Origin: Lachnospiraceae bacterium
GTDB taxonomy: Bacteria > Bacillota_A > Clostridia > Lachnospirales > Lachnospiraceae
Length of the DNA: 20,835 nt
Assembly: GCA_028694115.1 (NCBI GenBank)
Contig: JAQUUB010000078.1
Span: 1 to 20,835 of the forward strand
Direction of reading: 5' to 3'
Shown: positions 7,799 to 14,731 of the stretch, piece after piece
Numbering within the stretch: the stretch's first letter is position 1
Layout of the letters: every line of letters begins with the position of its first letter
Program-made: the position numbers and the translations under genes
The notes under the pieces: model-generated
The model's database searches: none
Seen by the model: the letters and a program-made list of their open reading frames with translations, nothing else
Told to the model about the DNA's origin: nothing

Positions 7799-10431
7799 AA
7801 ACAGCGGTAAAATCACTGGTAAATCTAAATACAAATCCCTGTAAGATGTGTATGCCAATGGGGGCATCTACAGCATTTTATGGGTTAAAAGAATGTATGA
7901 CAATCCTTCACGGCTCACAAGGATGTGCAACCTACATTCGCAGGCATATGGCAACTCATTATAATGAGCCAGTGGATATAGCCTCCTCTTCATTGACTGA
8001 ACAAGGTACCGTATATGGAGGAGAATCAAATTTAAAAAAAGGGTTGAATAATCTGATTCAATTGTATCATCCCAGAGTAATTGGCATTATGACAACCTGC
8101 CTGGCGGAAACTATCGGAGAAGATGTGCCAGGAATTATTGAAAGGTTTTATGAAGAAAATCCCGAGCATCAGAATCTGACCATTATTCCGATTGCATCAC
8201 CGGGATATGGTGGAACACAGTATGAAGGATATATGGCAGCGTTAAATGCCATTGTGAGTACGCTGGAGCTGAATCGGGAAAAAAATGATAAGGTCAATGT
8301 AATTCTTCCACCTCAAAGTCCGGCTGATATTCGATATATAAAAAAAGCATTTATGGATTTTGGAATAGATGCTGTTTTTCTTCCGGACATTTCATTAAAC
8401 TTGGACGGGGGATTTAAAAAGGAGTATTCTAGACTTCCGCAAGGAGGGACTTCTATTGAAGAAATTCTTCAGATGGGTGGTGCCAGAGTGACGATTGAGA
8501 TTTCTAATGATGAAACCACGATATCACCGGCTAAAACACTGGAACAGAAATATGAGGTTCCGATCATCAGAATACCTTCTCCAATTGGTCTTTGTGCGAC
8601 GGATCTATTTTATAAAACATTATCAGAAATATCAGGAAAAGAGATTCCGGTTGAGATTATGGAAGAACGCAGCAGATATCTGGATGCAATGATTGACTCT
8701 CATAAATATAATTCTGCCGGACGTGCCGTTGTTTTCGGAGAACCTGAATTTGTAATTTCTACCGTAAAACTATGTGCTGAAAATGGAATTATGGCAGTTG
8801 TAGCCGCAACCGGAAGCGTATTTCCCGAGCTAAAGGAATATGTGAAAGAAACTATAGAAGATATGGGCAGACGATATTTTGTTGACGATTATGTCATTAT
8901 GGATGATGCGGATTTCAAAGAAATCGAGGAAGCAGCATTACGATATCAGGCGAATGTTATGATTGGCAATTCAGACGGAAGACGAATTGAGGAAGAACTC
9001 CATCTCCCACTTGTAAGAAGAGCGTTTCCAATCCATGACAGAATTGGTGGTCAAAGGTTACGCATGCTGGGTTATAAAGGATCACTTTCGTTTCTGGATG
9101 AAATTACAAATTCCCTGCTATTAGTCACGGAAACAACCTTCCGAGATAAATTATATGATGAATATTATAAAGATACGCTTATAGAAAGAAAAAAAGAAAT
9201 AAGCAAAAAAGGAGAAATTTCAGAGAATATGCTCAAAAAGACAATGGAGCATCCTTGTTATAACTGTGCAGGACATAAGTTTGCAAGAATTCATCTGCCT
9301 GTGGCACCGGCTTGCAATGTACAATGTAATTACTGTGTACGAAAGTTTGATTGCCCGAATGAGAGTCGTCCGGGAGTCACCAGCAATATTCTGACGCCAG
9401 AGGAGGCATTGGAACGTTATAAAACAGTAAAAGCAAAAATGCCGAATCTGACAGTGGTCGGAATTGCAGGACCAGGAGACTCACTGGCATCAAATTATCC
9501 TGAGGTCAAAAAAACGCTGGAACTAATCCGTGAGTTCGATCCGGATGTTACGTTCTGTCTTTCAACGAATGGCCTGATGCTTCCGTTTTATGCAAAGGAA
9601 TTGGTGGAGCTTGGTGTTTCGCATGTTACGGTTACTATGAGTGCCATTGATCCGAAAATAAGCGGAAAAATTTATAAACATATTAATTATTTGGGAAGTC
9701 GTTATGAAGGAGAAGCTGCAGGAGCAATCATGGTGTCAAATCAAATGTCGGGACTGCGGATTTTATTAGAAAATGGAATTATTTGCAAGGTAAATATTGT
9801 GACGCTGAAAGGAATTAATGAGAACCATATTCCGGAGGTGGTAAAGACCTGTAAGGATATGGGGATTTATATTACCAATATTATGCAGATGATTCCAGTG
9901 AAAGGTAGCGTTTTCGAACATCTTCCAATGGTAAGTAACGTTGAAATTAAACAATTAAGAACGGAATGCAATAAAATCATGAAACAGATGTTTCACTGTA
10001 AGCAATGCCGGGCAGATGCAATTGGAACTCTTGACAATGATGTTTCAGTTGATCTTTCAGGTTTTTTAAGTGAAAAGACAGAAAAACAAATGGGTAAAAA
10101 GCTACGTTTTGCAGTAGCCTCTAAAAGTGGTATTAATGTCGACCTACATTTTGGACATGCGGAGGAATTTTATATTTATGATTATATGGATGGGGAAATC
10201 CGATTTATAGAGAAGCGCAATGTCCAGAAATATTGTTCTGGAACTAATTATTGTGAGGATGAAGCAGATAAAATTAAGAAATTGATGAAGACATTGGAGG
10301 ACTGCAATGCTGTCATTGCAATGAGAATTGGAGATTCACCTAAAGTAAGGCTTAAGGATAAGGGAATTAAAACAATTTCCACTTATAATAAAATAGAAAA
10401 AGCAATTCTTGAAGCCGTTAATCAAATTTAA
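7795..10431 (+). CDS. nifN-B: NifN-NifB fusion protein with C-terminal NifX-like domain
   Basis: An 878-residue protein with three parts. Residues 1 to about 445 are NifN (NPCKMCMPMGAS, HGSQGCATYIRRH, MTTCLAETIGEDV), the partner of NifE. After a charged linker (about 455-485) comes NifB, the radical-SAM enzyme that builds the NifB-co precursor from [4Fe-4S] clusters: Cys488/Cys491 (HPCYNC), the SAM-cluster triad Cys507/511/514 (CNVQCNYC), RKFDCPNESRPGV, and Cys735/Cys738 (CKQCRADAIG). Residues about 769-878 form a NifX/NafY-type cofactor-binding domain (VDLHFGHAEEF). NifN-B fusions are known from C. pasteurianum. The start at 7795 has AAGGAGG 7 bases upstream and shares ATGA with the nifE stop; the ATG at 7789 is too near and the GTG at 7768 lacks a site. 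The fusion may pass precursor directly from NifB to NifEN. Confidence 0.95.
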   Translation: MKTAVKSLVNLNTNPCKMCMPMGASTAFYGLKECMTILHGSQGCATYIRRHMATHYNEPVDIASSSLTEQGTVYGGESNLKKGLNNLIQLYHPRVIGIMTTCLAETIGEDVPGIIERFYEENPEHQNLTIIPIASPGYGGTQYEGYMAALNAIVSTLELNREKNDKVNVILPPQSPADIRYIKKAFMDFGIDAVFLPDISLNLDGGFKKEYSRLPQGGTSIEEILQMGGARVTIEISNDETTISPAKTLEQKYEVPIIRIPSPIGLCATDLFYKTLSEISGKEIPVEIMEERSRYLDAMIDSHKYNSAGRAVVFGEPEFVISTVKLCAENGIMAVVAATGSVFPELKEYVKETIEDMGRRYFVDDYVIMDDADFKEIEEAALRYQANVMIGNSDGRRIEEELHLPLVRRAFPIHDRIGGQRLRMLGYKGSLSFLDEITNSLLLVTETTFRDKLYDEYYKDTLIERKKEISKKGEISENMLKKTMEHPCYNCAGHKFARIHLPVAPACNVQCNYCVRKFDCPNESRPGVTSNILTPEEALERYKTVKAKMPNLTVVGIAGPGDSLASNYPEVKKTLELIREFDPDVTFCLSTNGLMLPFYAKELVELGVSHVTVTMSAIDPKISGKIYKHINYLGSRYEGEAAGAIMVSNQMSGLRILLENGIICKVNIVTLKGINENHIPEVVKTCKDMGIYITNIMQMIPVKGSVFEHLPMVSNVEIKQLRTECNKIMKQMFHCKQCRADAIGTLDNDVSVDLSGFLSEKTEKQMGKKLRFAVASKSGINVDLHFGHAEEFYIYDYMDGEIRFIEKRNVQKYCSGTNYCEDEADKIKKLMKTLEDCNAVIAMRIGDSPKVRLKDKGIKTISTYNKIEKAILEAVNQI

Positions 10432-10445
10432 AGGAGGAAAAACAT

Positions 10446-10754
10446 ATGGTTCAGCCAAAGTATCACGTATTTGTCTGCACAAGCTGCAGAATTAATGGTC
10501 AGCAGAAGGGATACTGCTTTCAAAAAGGAAGTGTCGATCTGGTTCAGGCATTTATGCAGGAGATAGAAGATAGGGATCTTTCTGGAGAAGTAGTATTAAA
10601 TAACACGGGTTGTTTTGGAATATGCGAGAAGGGTCCAATTGTGGTAGTTTATCCAGAAGGCGTATGGTATGGCAATGTAACAGAAGACGATGTTGAAAGG
10701 ATTTTTGATGAACATTTTGAAAATGGAAAGCCAGTTGTAGATTTAATGATTTAG
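10446..10754 (+). CDS. Thioredoxin-like [2Fe-2S] ferredoxin
   Basis: A 102-residue protein, the same length as the C. pasteurianum [2Fe-2S] ferredoxin and closely similar to it from memory (FVCTSCR, NNTGCFGICEKGPIVVVYPE, VWYGNV). The expected cluster ligands are present: Cys11, Cys24, Cys56 and Cys60, with Cys14 as the extra conserved cysteine. The clostridial protein is reported to interact with the MoFe protein, and location inside the nif operon supports a nitrogenase role (electron transfer or protection), though the exact role is not settled. It follows nifN-B by 14 bases with a strong AAAGGAGG site. Confidence 0.92.
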   Translation: MVQPKYHVFVCTSCRINGQQKGYCFQKGSVDLVQAFMQEIEDRDLSGEVVLNNTGCFGICEKGPIVVVYPEGVWYGNVTEDDVERIFDEHFENGKPVVDLMI

Positions 10755-10782
10755 AGAATATGTTTTGCCCGCTGGTGGAAAA

Positions 10783-10805
10783 TTTGGGAAAAGCAGGTTC
10801 CCGAA
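10783..10805 (+). other. Hairpin just upstream of the nifV omega ribosome site
   Basis: TTTGGGAA (10783-10790) pairs with TTCCCGAA (10798-10805) over eight base pairs with one G-U wobble, around a seven-base loop. It sits in the 67-base gap after the ferredoxin gene and touches the GAGAGGAGGT ribosome site of nifV omega. There is no T-run. It may tune translation or mark an RNA-processing point; evidence is structural only. Confidence 0.35.
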
Positions 10806-10821
10806 GAGAGGAGGTATATCT

Positions 10822-11814
10822 ATGATAAGAATTATAGATGCTACACTTAGCATGCTGGATGACTATAATTTGAATGAGGAAAAGATATACGGCTTTATCG
10901 AATTAATGGGGAAAATAGGAATTAAAAACCTACAGATTTCCATTAATACTTATTATACTTTGGAGGGAAATCTTCCGGATGGTTTTCAATACTATCTGGA
11001 GATAGATCCTGCATCGTATATGAATGGCATATTTCCATCAGAGGATGAGAACATAAAATATTTTTTTGTACCAAAACAACAACATAGAGACAAAGAAATA
11101 GCAACCTATCATATTAATGATCTGGAAGACCCTTTGAAGGGTGAAGCAAGAAGTAAAGAGGGATTGATAAAAGTAATTGGTCTGGATAATCTGATTCTGG
11201 GAGGGGCAAATGCCGGTATCGAAGCACTGAAGGCTCAATATAATCTAAATCAGCTGATTCTATGTCCGGAAGATACTTATCATTGTGCTACTGCAATTGC
11301 AGTACTTTTTATCCAGAATAAGGGGTATGGAGTAGTCTCTAGTATGCTCGGAATCGGGAATAAAGCTGCTACGGAACAGATCATACTTGCACTTCATGTT
11401 TTGGAACGATATATGATAAATAAAACATTTTGTGAAATGAAAGAGATCAAAAACTGGATTGAAGAAAATTTTCAAATTTCGATCGCACCTATGACACCGG
11501 TTTTGGGAGATAAGATTTTTTATGTCGAATCAGGTGTTCATGTTGATGGCATCCTAAAAAAGCCAACAAATTATGAGCCTTATGCACCGGAACTGGTGGG
11601 ACTGGAGAGAAAAATCATACTTGGAAAACATGCGGGAAAAAATTCGGTATCCTACAAACTGAATGAATTAAATCTTACCGGAATCAATCAAAACGATTTA
11701 AAAAACATATTGGAGGAAGTAAAACACCAAAGCAGATTGAATGGAATGGATATCACCGATCAAGAGTTTATTAAAATCGTAGAAAGGTATGGGAAAAATG
11801 AGAAGAGCACTTAG
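10822..11814 (+). CDS. nifV-omega: Homocitrate synthase omega subunit (NifV-omega)
   Basis: A 330-residue DRE-TIM-family protein corresponding to the omega half of split NifV. The C-terminal subdomain is intact: GVHVDGILKKP (residues 238-248), the KHAGKNSV motif (269-276) and a helical tail. The N-terminal barrel is degenerate. The opening RIIDATLSMLDDY lacks the catalytic Arg-Asp of DTTLRDGEQ, and the metal-binding HxH strand is replaced by CPEDTYH. With the alpha subunit it should make homocitrate from acetyl-CoA and 2-oxoglutarate, the organic ligand of FeMo-cofactor. Start 10822 is chosen for the GAGGAGGT site; the frame is open to 10765 but without a site. Same omega-alpha order as in C. 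pasteurianum. Confidence 0.88.
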   Translation: MIRIIDATLSMLDDYNLNEEKIYGFIELMGKIGIKNLQISINTYYTLEGNLPDGFQYYLEIDPASYMNGIFPSEDENIKYFFVPKQQHRDKEIATYHINDLEDPLKGEARSKEGLIKVIGLDNLILGGANAGIEALKAQYNLNQLILCPEDTYHCATAIAVLFIQNKGYGVVSSMLGIGNKAATEQIILALHVLERYMINKTFCEMKEIKNWIEENFQISIAPMTPVLGDKIFYVESGVHVDGILKKPTNYEPYAPELVGLERKIILGKHAGKNSVSYKLNELNLTGINQNDLKNILEEVKHQSRLNGMDITDQEFIKIVERYGKNEKST

Positions 11815-12616
11815 AATTGTGGATACTACATTGCGTGATGGAGAACAGTGTTCGGGTATCGTATTTTCGCCTGAGGATAAGATTAGATTAGCTCTTTGCC
11901 TGGATCAAATTGGTGCTTATGAGATCGAGGTCGGAATCTATGACAGAAAGACAGAGGGGCGAGAATATCTTCGAGAAATCATGAGAGATAAAAAGAATGC
12001 ACAGATTTCTTTATGGGCAAGATTAAATCCAGATGATGTTATGGAAGCCTGTCACCAGAAACCGGATATTGTACATGTTGCTGTCCCAGTAAGCTATGTA
12101 CAGATTTATTCTAAATTAAATAAGAATAAGGCATGGGTGGAAAAGCAGCTTGCAGAGTGTATGAAAATAGCAAATGATTTCCGAGTCAGTGTAACACTAG
12201 GATTTGAGGATTCTTCTAGGGCAGATATTGGATTTATGATCAGACTGGCGTTGCTAGGAGAAGAGCTTGGAGCAAGGACCATCCGTCTTGCTGATACTGT
12301 CGGGATTTTTACTCCTCTCAAAGCAGGAAACCTTGTTTCAGAAATCAAATCACATACTGCACTTAGTATTGAAGCTCACGAACATAATGATTTTGGTATG
12401 GCGATAGCCAATTCGCTGGAAATGGCCAATATGGGAGCAGAATTTATTGACTGCACACTTTTTGGAATTGGAGAGAGGGCGGGCAATTGCAATATGTATG
12501 ATTTTATTCAGGCATGTGAATCAAAATTTCATACAGGACTAGACAGAAAACAAATTGGTAAGGCGATGGAGATATTGTCAAAAACACTTTCTAAAGAAAA
12601 TAAAAGGTATGTTTAG
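11798..12616 (+). CDS. nifV-alpha: Homocitrate synthase alpha subunit (NifV-alpha)
   Basis: A 272-residue protein containing only the catalytic TIM barrel of the homocitrate/isopropylmalate synthase family. RIVDTTLRDGEQ is at residues 6-17 (Arg13, Asp14 and Glu16 for catalysis and metal) and the metal-binding HEHNDFG at 194-200, followed by GIGERAGN. It ends where full-length NifV would continue into the C-terminal subdomain, which the omega gene provides. It likely forms a heteromeric enzyme with omega. The start at 11798 lies inside the omega reading frame (17-base overlap) with AGAAAGG upstream; the ATG at 11789 is too close to that site. Confidence 0.9.
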   Translation: MRRALRIVDTTLRDGEQCSGIVFSPEDKIRLALCLDQIGAYEIEVGIYDRKTEGREYLREIMRDKKNAQISLWARLNPDDVMEACHQKPDIVHVAVPVSYVQIYSKLNKNKAWVEKQLAECMKIANDFRVSVTLGFEDSSRADIGFMIRLALLGEELGARTIRLADTVGIFTPLKAGNLVSEIKSHTALSIEAHEHNDFGMAIANSLEMANMGAEFIDCTLFGIGERAGNCNMYDFIQACESKFHTGLDRKQIGKAMEILSKTLSKENKRYV

Positions 12617-12626
12617 GAGATTTCAT

Positions 12627-12914
12627 ATGGATTTAAAAAAAATCATAATTAAGGAAGGATATATTTTAAGAGAGCTTGGCGGAGAATTCTGTATTTTTCT
12701 GGAAAATGACAGTGAAGAAGGTTCTCTTCTGGGACTTCCGTCAGTGAATGAGACATGTCTTTATTTATGGGAAAAACTGGAACAAGGTTCTGATACAATT
12801 GAATTAACAGAACTATTAAGGAAGCATGATGATTTGGATATGGAAGATGCAGAATATGAGGTTGCAGAATTTCTGGCAAAATTAATACATGGCAATGTAA
12901 TTGAGTATGAATAA
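12627..12914 (+). CDS. Stand-alone PqqD-like protein (RiPP-recognition-element fold)
   Basis: A 95-residue protein resembling the PqqD family: YILRELGGEFCIFLEN (strands), SVNETCLYLWEKLEQG (helix with the typical N-E-T), then a C-terminal helical pair ending in FLAKLIHGNVIEYE. PqqD-type proteins bind peptides and deliver them to radical-SAM enzymes, but many free-standing clostridial members have no known role. No precursor peptide or SPASM enzyme is visible nearby; the only radical-SAM protein here is the NifB part of nifN-B. It is 10 bases after nifV-alpha with TAGGAGA upstream, so it is part of the operon. The frame is open to 12555 but overlaps nifV-alpha there. Confidence 0.6.
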   Translation: MDLKKIIIKEGYILRELGGEFCIFLENDSEEGSLLGLPSVNETCLYLWEKLEQGSDTIELTELLRKHDDLDMEDAEYEVAEFLAKLIHGNVIEYE

Positions 12915-12953
12915 GGATTTTTGCATGACTAAAGCATGCAGATGGGAGTAAAT

Positions 12954-13568
12954 ATGAAAAAAATAGCAGTTTTTCAGAATGAACAAGGAATTCCGGACGA
13001 TTTTTATCAGTGTAGTTCTTTTGAGATAATAGAAAAAAATGAAACTGGATACCATATAACCGAAAAAAGAGATTTTCAGAAAATCATTCCATCCTCGCCG
13101 GTTCAGATCAGAAAAGATATCAGTGAACTCATTGAACTGCTAAAGGATTGTAATGTAGTTGCTTTTCAATATATTGCTGGAATTTCGTATTCGGCTTTTG
13201 ACATGGCTGGTTTCAAAATTTTTCAGGTGGACAGTAATAATGAAGAAGCATTGGATGGCATTTTTGAAGATCTACAGGATTTTGACAGACAGGAAAAGGA
13301 AAAGGAGGAGATTGCAAAGAAGGCGGTACCAGTTGAGACAGAGGTTCCTGGAATTTATTATCTGGATATGATTAAAGTTCAGGAAAGTGACCCGGAATTG
13401 TCTACGAAAAAAGTGTTGCTTCCGTTCTTTGAATCCACCCCTTTTATGGAACTACGTTTGAAATGTGCGCATATCCCACCATGGATTGAAAAAGATGCAA
13501 GATTTAAGACAGAATCTGAAAAAACAGATTCCAGTCATCTTGCCGTGATTCGACACAAACAATGTTAA
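12954..13568 (+). CDS. AnfO-like nitrogenase accessory protein
   Basis: A 204-residue soluble protein. It starts MKKIAVFQNEQG, a common AnfO opening, and carries the family-like C-terminal stretch KKVLLPFFES and CAHIPPWIEK, ending with a lone Cys. AnfO proteins are encoded in iron-only nitrogenase (anf) clusters and have been linked to alternative nitrogenase function; their biochemistry is poorly known. A charged low-complexity segment (about residues 108-125) separates the two conserved parts. Here it sits in a Mo-type cluster without anfHDGK. The start at 12954 follows GGGAG; in-frame ATGs at 12936 and 12942 are alternatives. A six-base inverted repeat (12922-12927 with 12935-12940) lies just upstream. 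Identification is from memory of the family. Confidence 0.65.
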   Translation: MKKIAVFQNEQGIPDDFYQCSSFEIIEKNETGYHITEKRDFQKIIPSSPVQIRKDISELIELLKDCNVVAFQYIAGISYSAFDMAGFKIFQVDSNNEEALDGIFEDLQDFDRQEKEKEEIAKKAVPVETEVPGIYYLDMIKVQESDPELSTKKVLLPFFESTPFMELRLKCAHIPPWIEKDARFKTESEKTDSSHLAVIRHKQC

Positions 13569-13581
13569 AGGAGGTACCAGA

Positions 13582-14580
13582 ATGAACTATCGAATGATTG
13601 ATGATACGCAACTTCAAATGCAGCAAGGAATATTTGGTGGAGTCACTGGATATCAGACGTATGAATCCGGAGAATTGGAAAGTGTCAATCTAAATGAAAA
13701 GAACATGATTGTCACACATGCTGGTGAGATTGTCCCGGCCTATACAGAAACACCAAGAAGAAAGAAAAAACCTTCCGTAGAGTTTTACAAAAACGGAATG
13801 ATCAAAGCGGTAATGCTTGACGAACAGTCGGAACTAGAGACACCCATCGGAACCCTTCCGGCCGAGTATATTACCTTTTTCCCAACCGGAGAAATACACA
13901 GGATATTTATAACAGATGGACAAATCAGTGGTTTTTGGTCAGAGGAGGAAGAAAAACAGTTCAACATACCTCTTTCCTTTGAATTTGATTTTGCTTCATT
14001 TACCGCATATCTGAACGGAATCTGCTTTTATAAAAGTGGTTGTATAAAAAGTATCACACTCTATCCTGGTGAAAAAGTGAATCTGAATACTACGGCGGGA
14101 GAGATTGAGACAGGAATCGGTTTTTCATTATATGAAGACGGAACTTTGGAATCGGTAGAACCGTTTTTTCCAATTGTGATCAATACACCAATTGGACAGT
14201 TCACTGCTTTCGATTCGGAATCGGTAGGAATTCATGCAGACAGTAATTCGGTCCGTTTTGACGAAAAAAAAAGATTGGTAGGATTTTCGACTGTTGAAAA
14301 TAAAGTTTTGGTGCAGACGAAACAGGAAGAGTTTCTGATTCTTAAGCCAGAAGAAAAAATGCATCCATTGCAGGATGATGAAATGATAAAAAAACCAATG
14401 AAAATATTTTTTGATCTGAACGAGGATAAGGTAACCATTACTTCTGATGAGGAAAGGGTGTTCCCAATGAAAGAAACGGGGTTCACAATTCAGAAAATCG
14501 ATGTTGGGAGAATGGGTTGTTCTCCGTCTGACTGTGCAAGCTGCTCCTTATGCAGCTCGAAGAACACAGCAATGAAATAA
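13582..14580 (+). CDS. Unrecognised beta-repeat protein with a C-terminal CX4CX2CX2C motif
   Basis: A 332-residue protein that I do not recognise as a named family. Most of it is about six degenerate MORN-like repeats of 30-45 residues, of the pattern (x)FYxxGxIxSVxL...TPxG. Examples are YQTYESGELESVNL, VEFYKNGMIKAVML, ICFYKSGCIKSITL and FSLYEDGTLESVEP. This implies a repetitive beta structure. The last 20 residues hold four cysteines, Cys313, 318, 321 and 324 (CSPSDCASCSLC), spaced to bind an iron-sulfur cluster or another metal. No signal peptide or membrane segment. It has an AAAGGAGGT site, lies 13 bases after the AnfO-like gene and ends the nif part of the cluster. A role in metal or cofactor handling is inference from motif and place. 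Confidence 0.75.
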   Translation: MNYRMIDDTQLQMQQGIFGGVTGYQTYESGELESVNLNEKNMIVTHAGEIVPAYTETPRRKKKPSVEFYKNGMIKAVMLDEQSELETPIGTLPAEYITFFPTGEIHRIFITDGQISGFWSEEEEKQFNIPLSFEFDFASFTAYLNGICFYKSGCIKSITLYPGEKVNLNTTAGEIETGIGFSLYEDGTLESVEPFFPIVINTPIGQFTAFDSESVGIHADSNSVRFDEKKRLVGFSTVENKVLVQTKQEEFLILKPEEKMHPLQDDEMIKKPMKIFFDLNEDKVTITSDEERVFPMKETGFTIQKIDVGRMGCSPSDCASCSLCSSKNTAMK

Positions 14581-14590
14581 AAAAAGAACA

Positions 14591-14618
14591 GGAAGAGGAA
14601 CTATAAGATCCTCTTTCC
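14591..14618 (+). other. Hairpin after the last nif-cluster gene
   Basis: AAGAGGA (14593-14599) pairs with TCCTCTT (14609-14615), extended by GG/CC with one bulged base, around a nine-base loop. It begins 10 bases after the stop of the beta-repeat gene. The following sequence (TCCCATAT) lacks a T-run, so termination would be inefficient at best. It may mark a partial boundary between the nif and mod transcripts. Confidence 0.35.
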
Positions 14619-14726
14619 CATATCGGATATATCATATAGTCCCATGGCATTAATCTCTTCAAACAATACAAAACATAACATTAAAGAACATAACAAAACG
14701 AAACATGTTTCTGTTAAAAAGGAGGA
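14619..14726 (+). promoter_or_regulatory. modA upstream region with palindromes and direct repeats
   Basis: The 151-base gap before modA is the longest inside the nif-mod block. It contains ATATCGGATAT, an inverted repeat around one G (about 14622-14632), and two direct copies of AACATAACA (14672-14680 and 14687-14695) in a G-poor, A-rich stretch next to the ribosome site AAAGGAGG. These could be a regulator site for molybdate transport, but no convincing ModE box, promoter pair or Moco riboswitch was recognised. Confidence 0.25.
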
Positions 14727-14731
14727 AAATT

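Noticed and set aside
12555..12626. N-terminal extension of the PqqD-like protein
   Set aside because: It overlaps nifV-alpha, is basic and unlike the family; the ATG at 12627 has its own ribosome site.
14581..14731. Moco riboswitch or ModE box before modA
   Set aside because: The gap is short, no multi-stem Moco-like architecture could be drawn, and the palindromes do not match the ModE consensus well.
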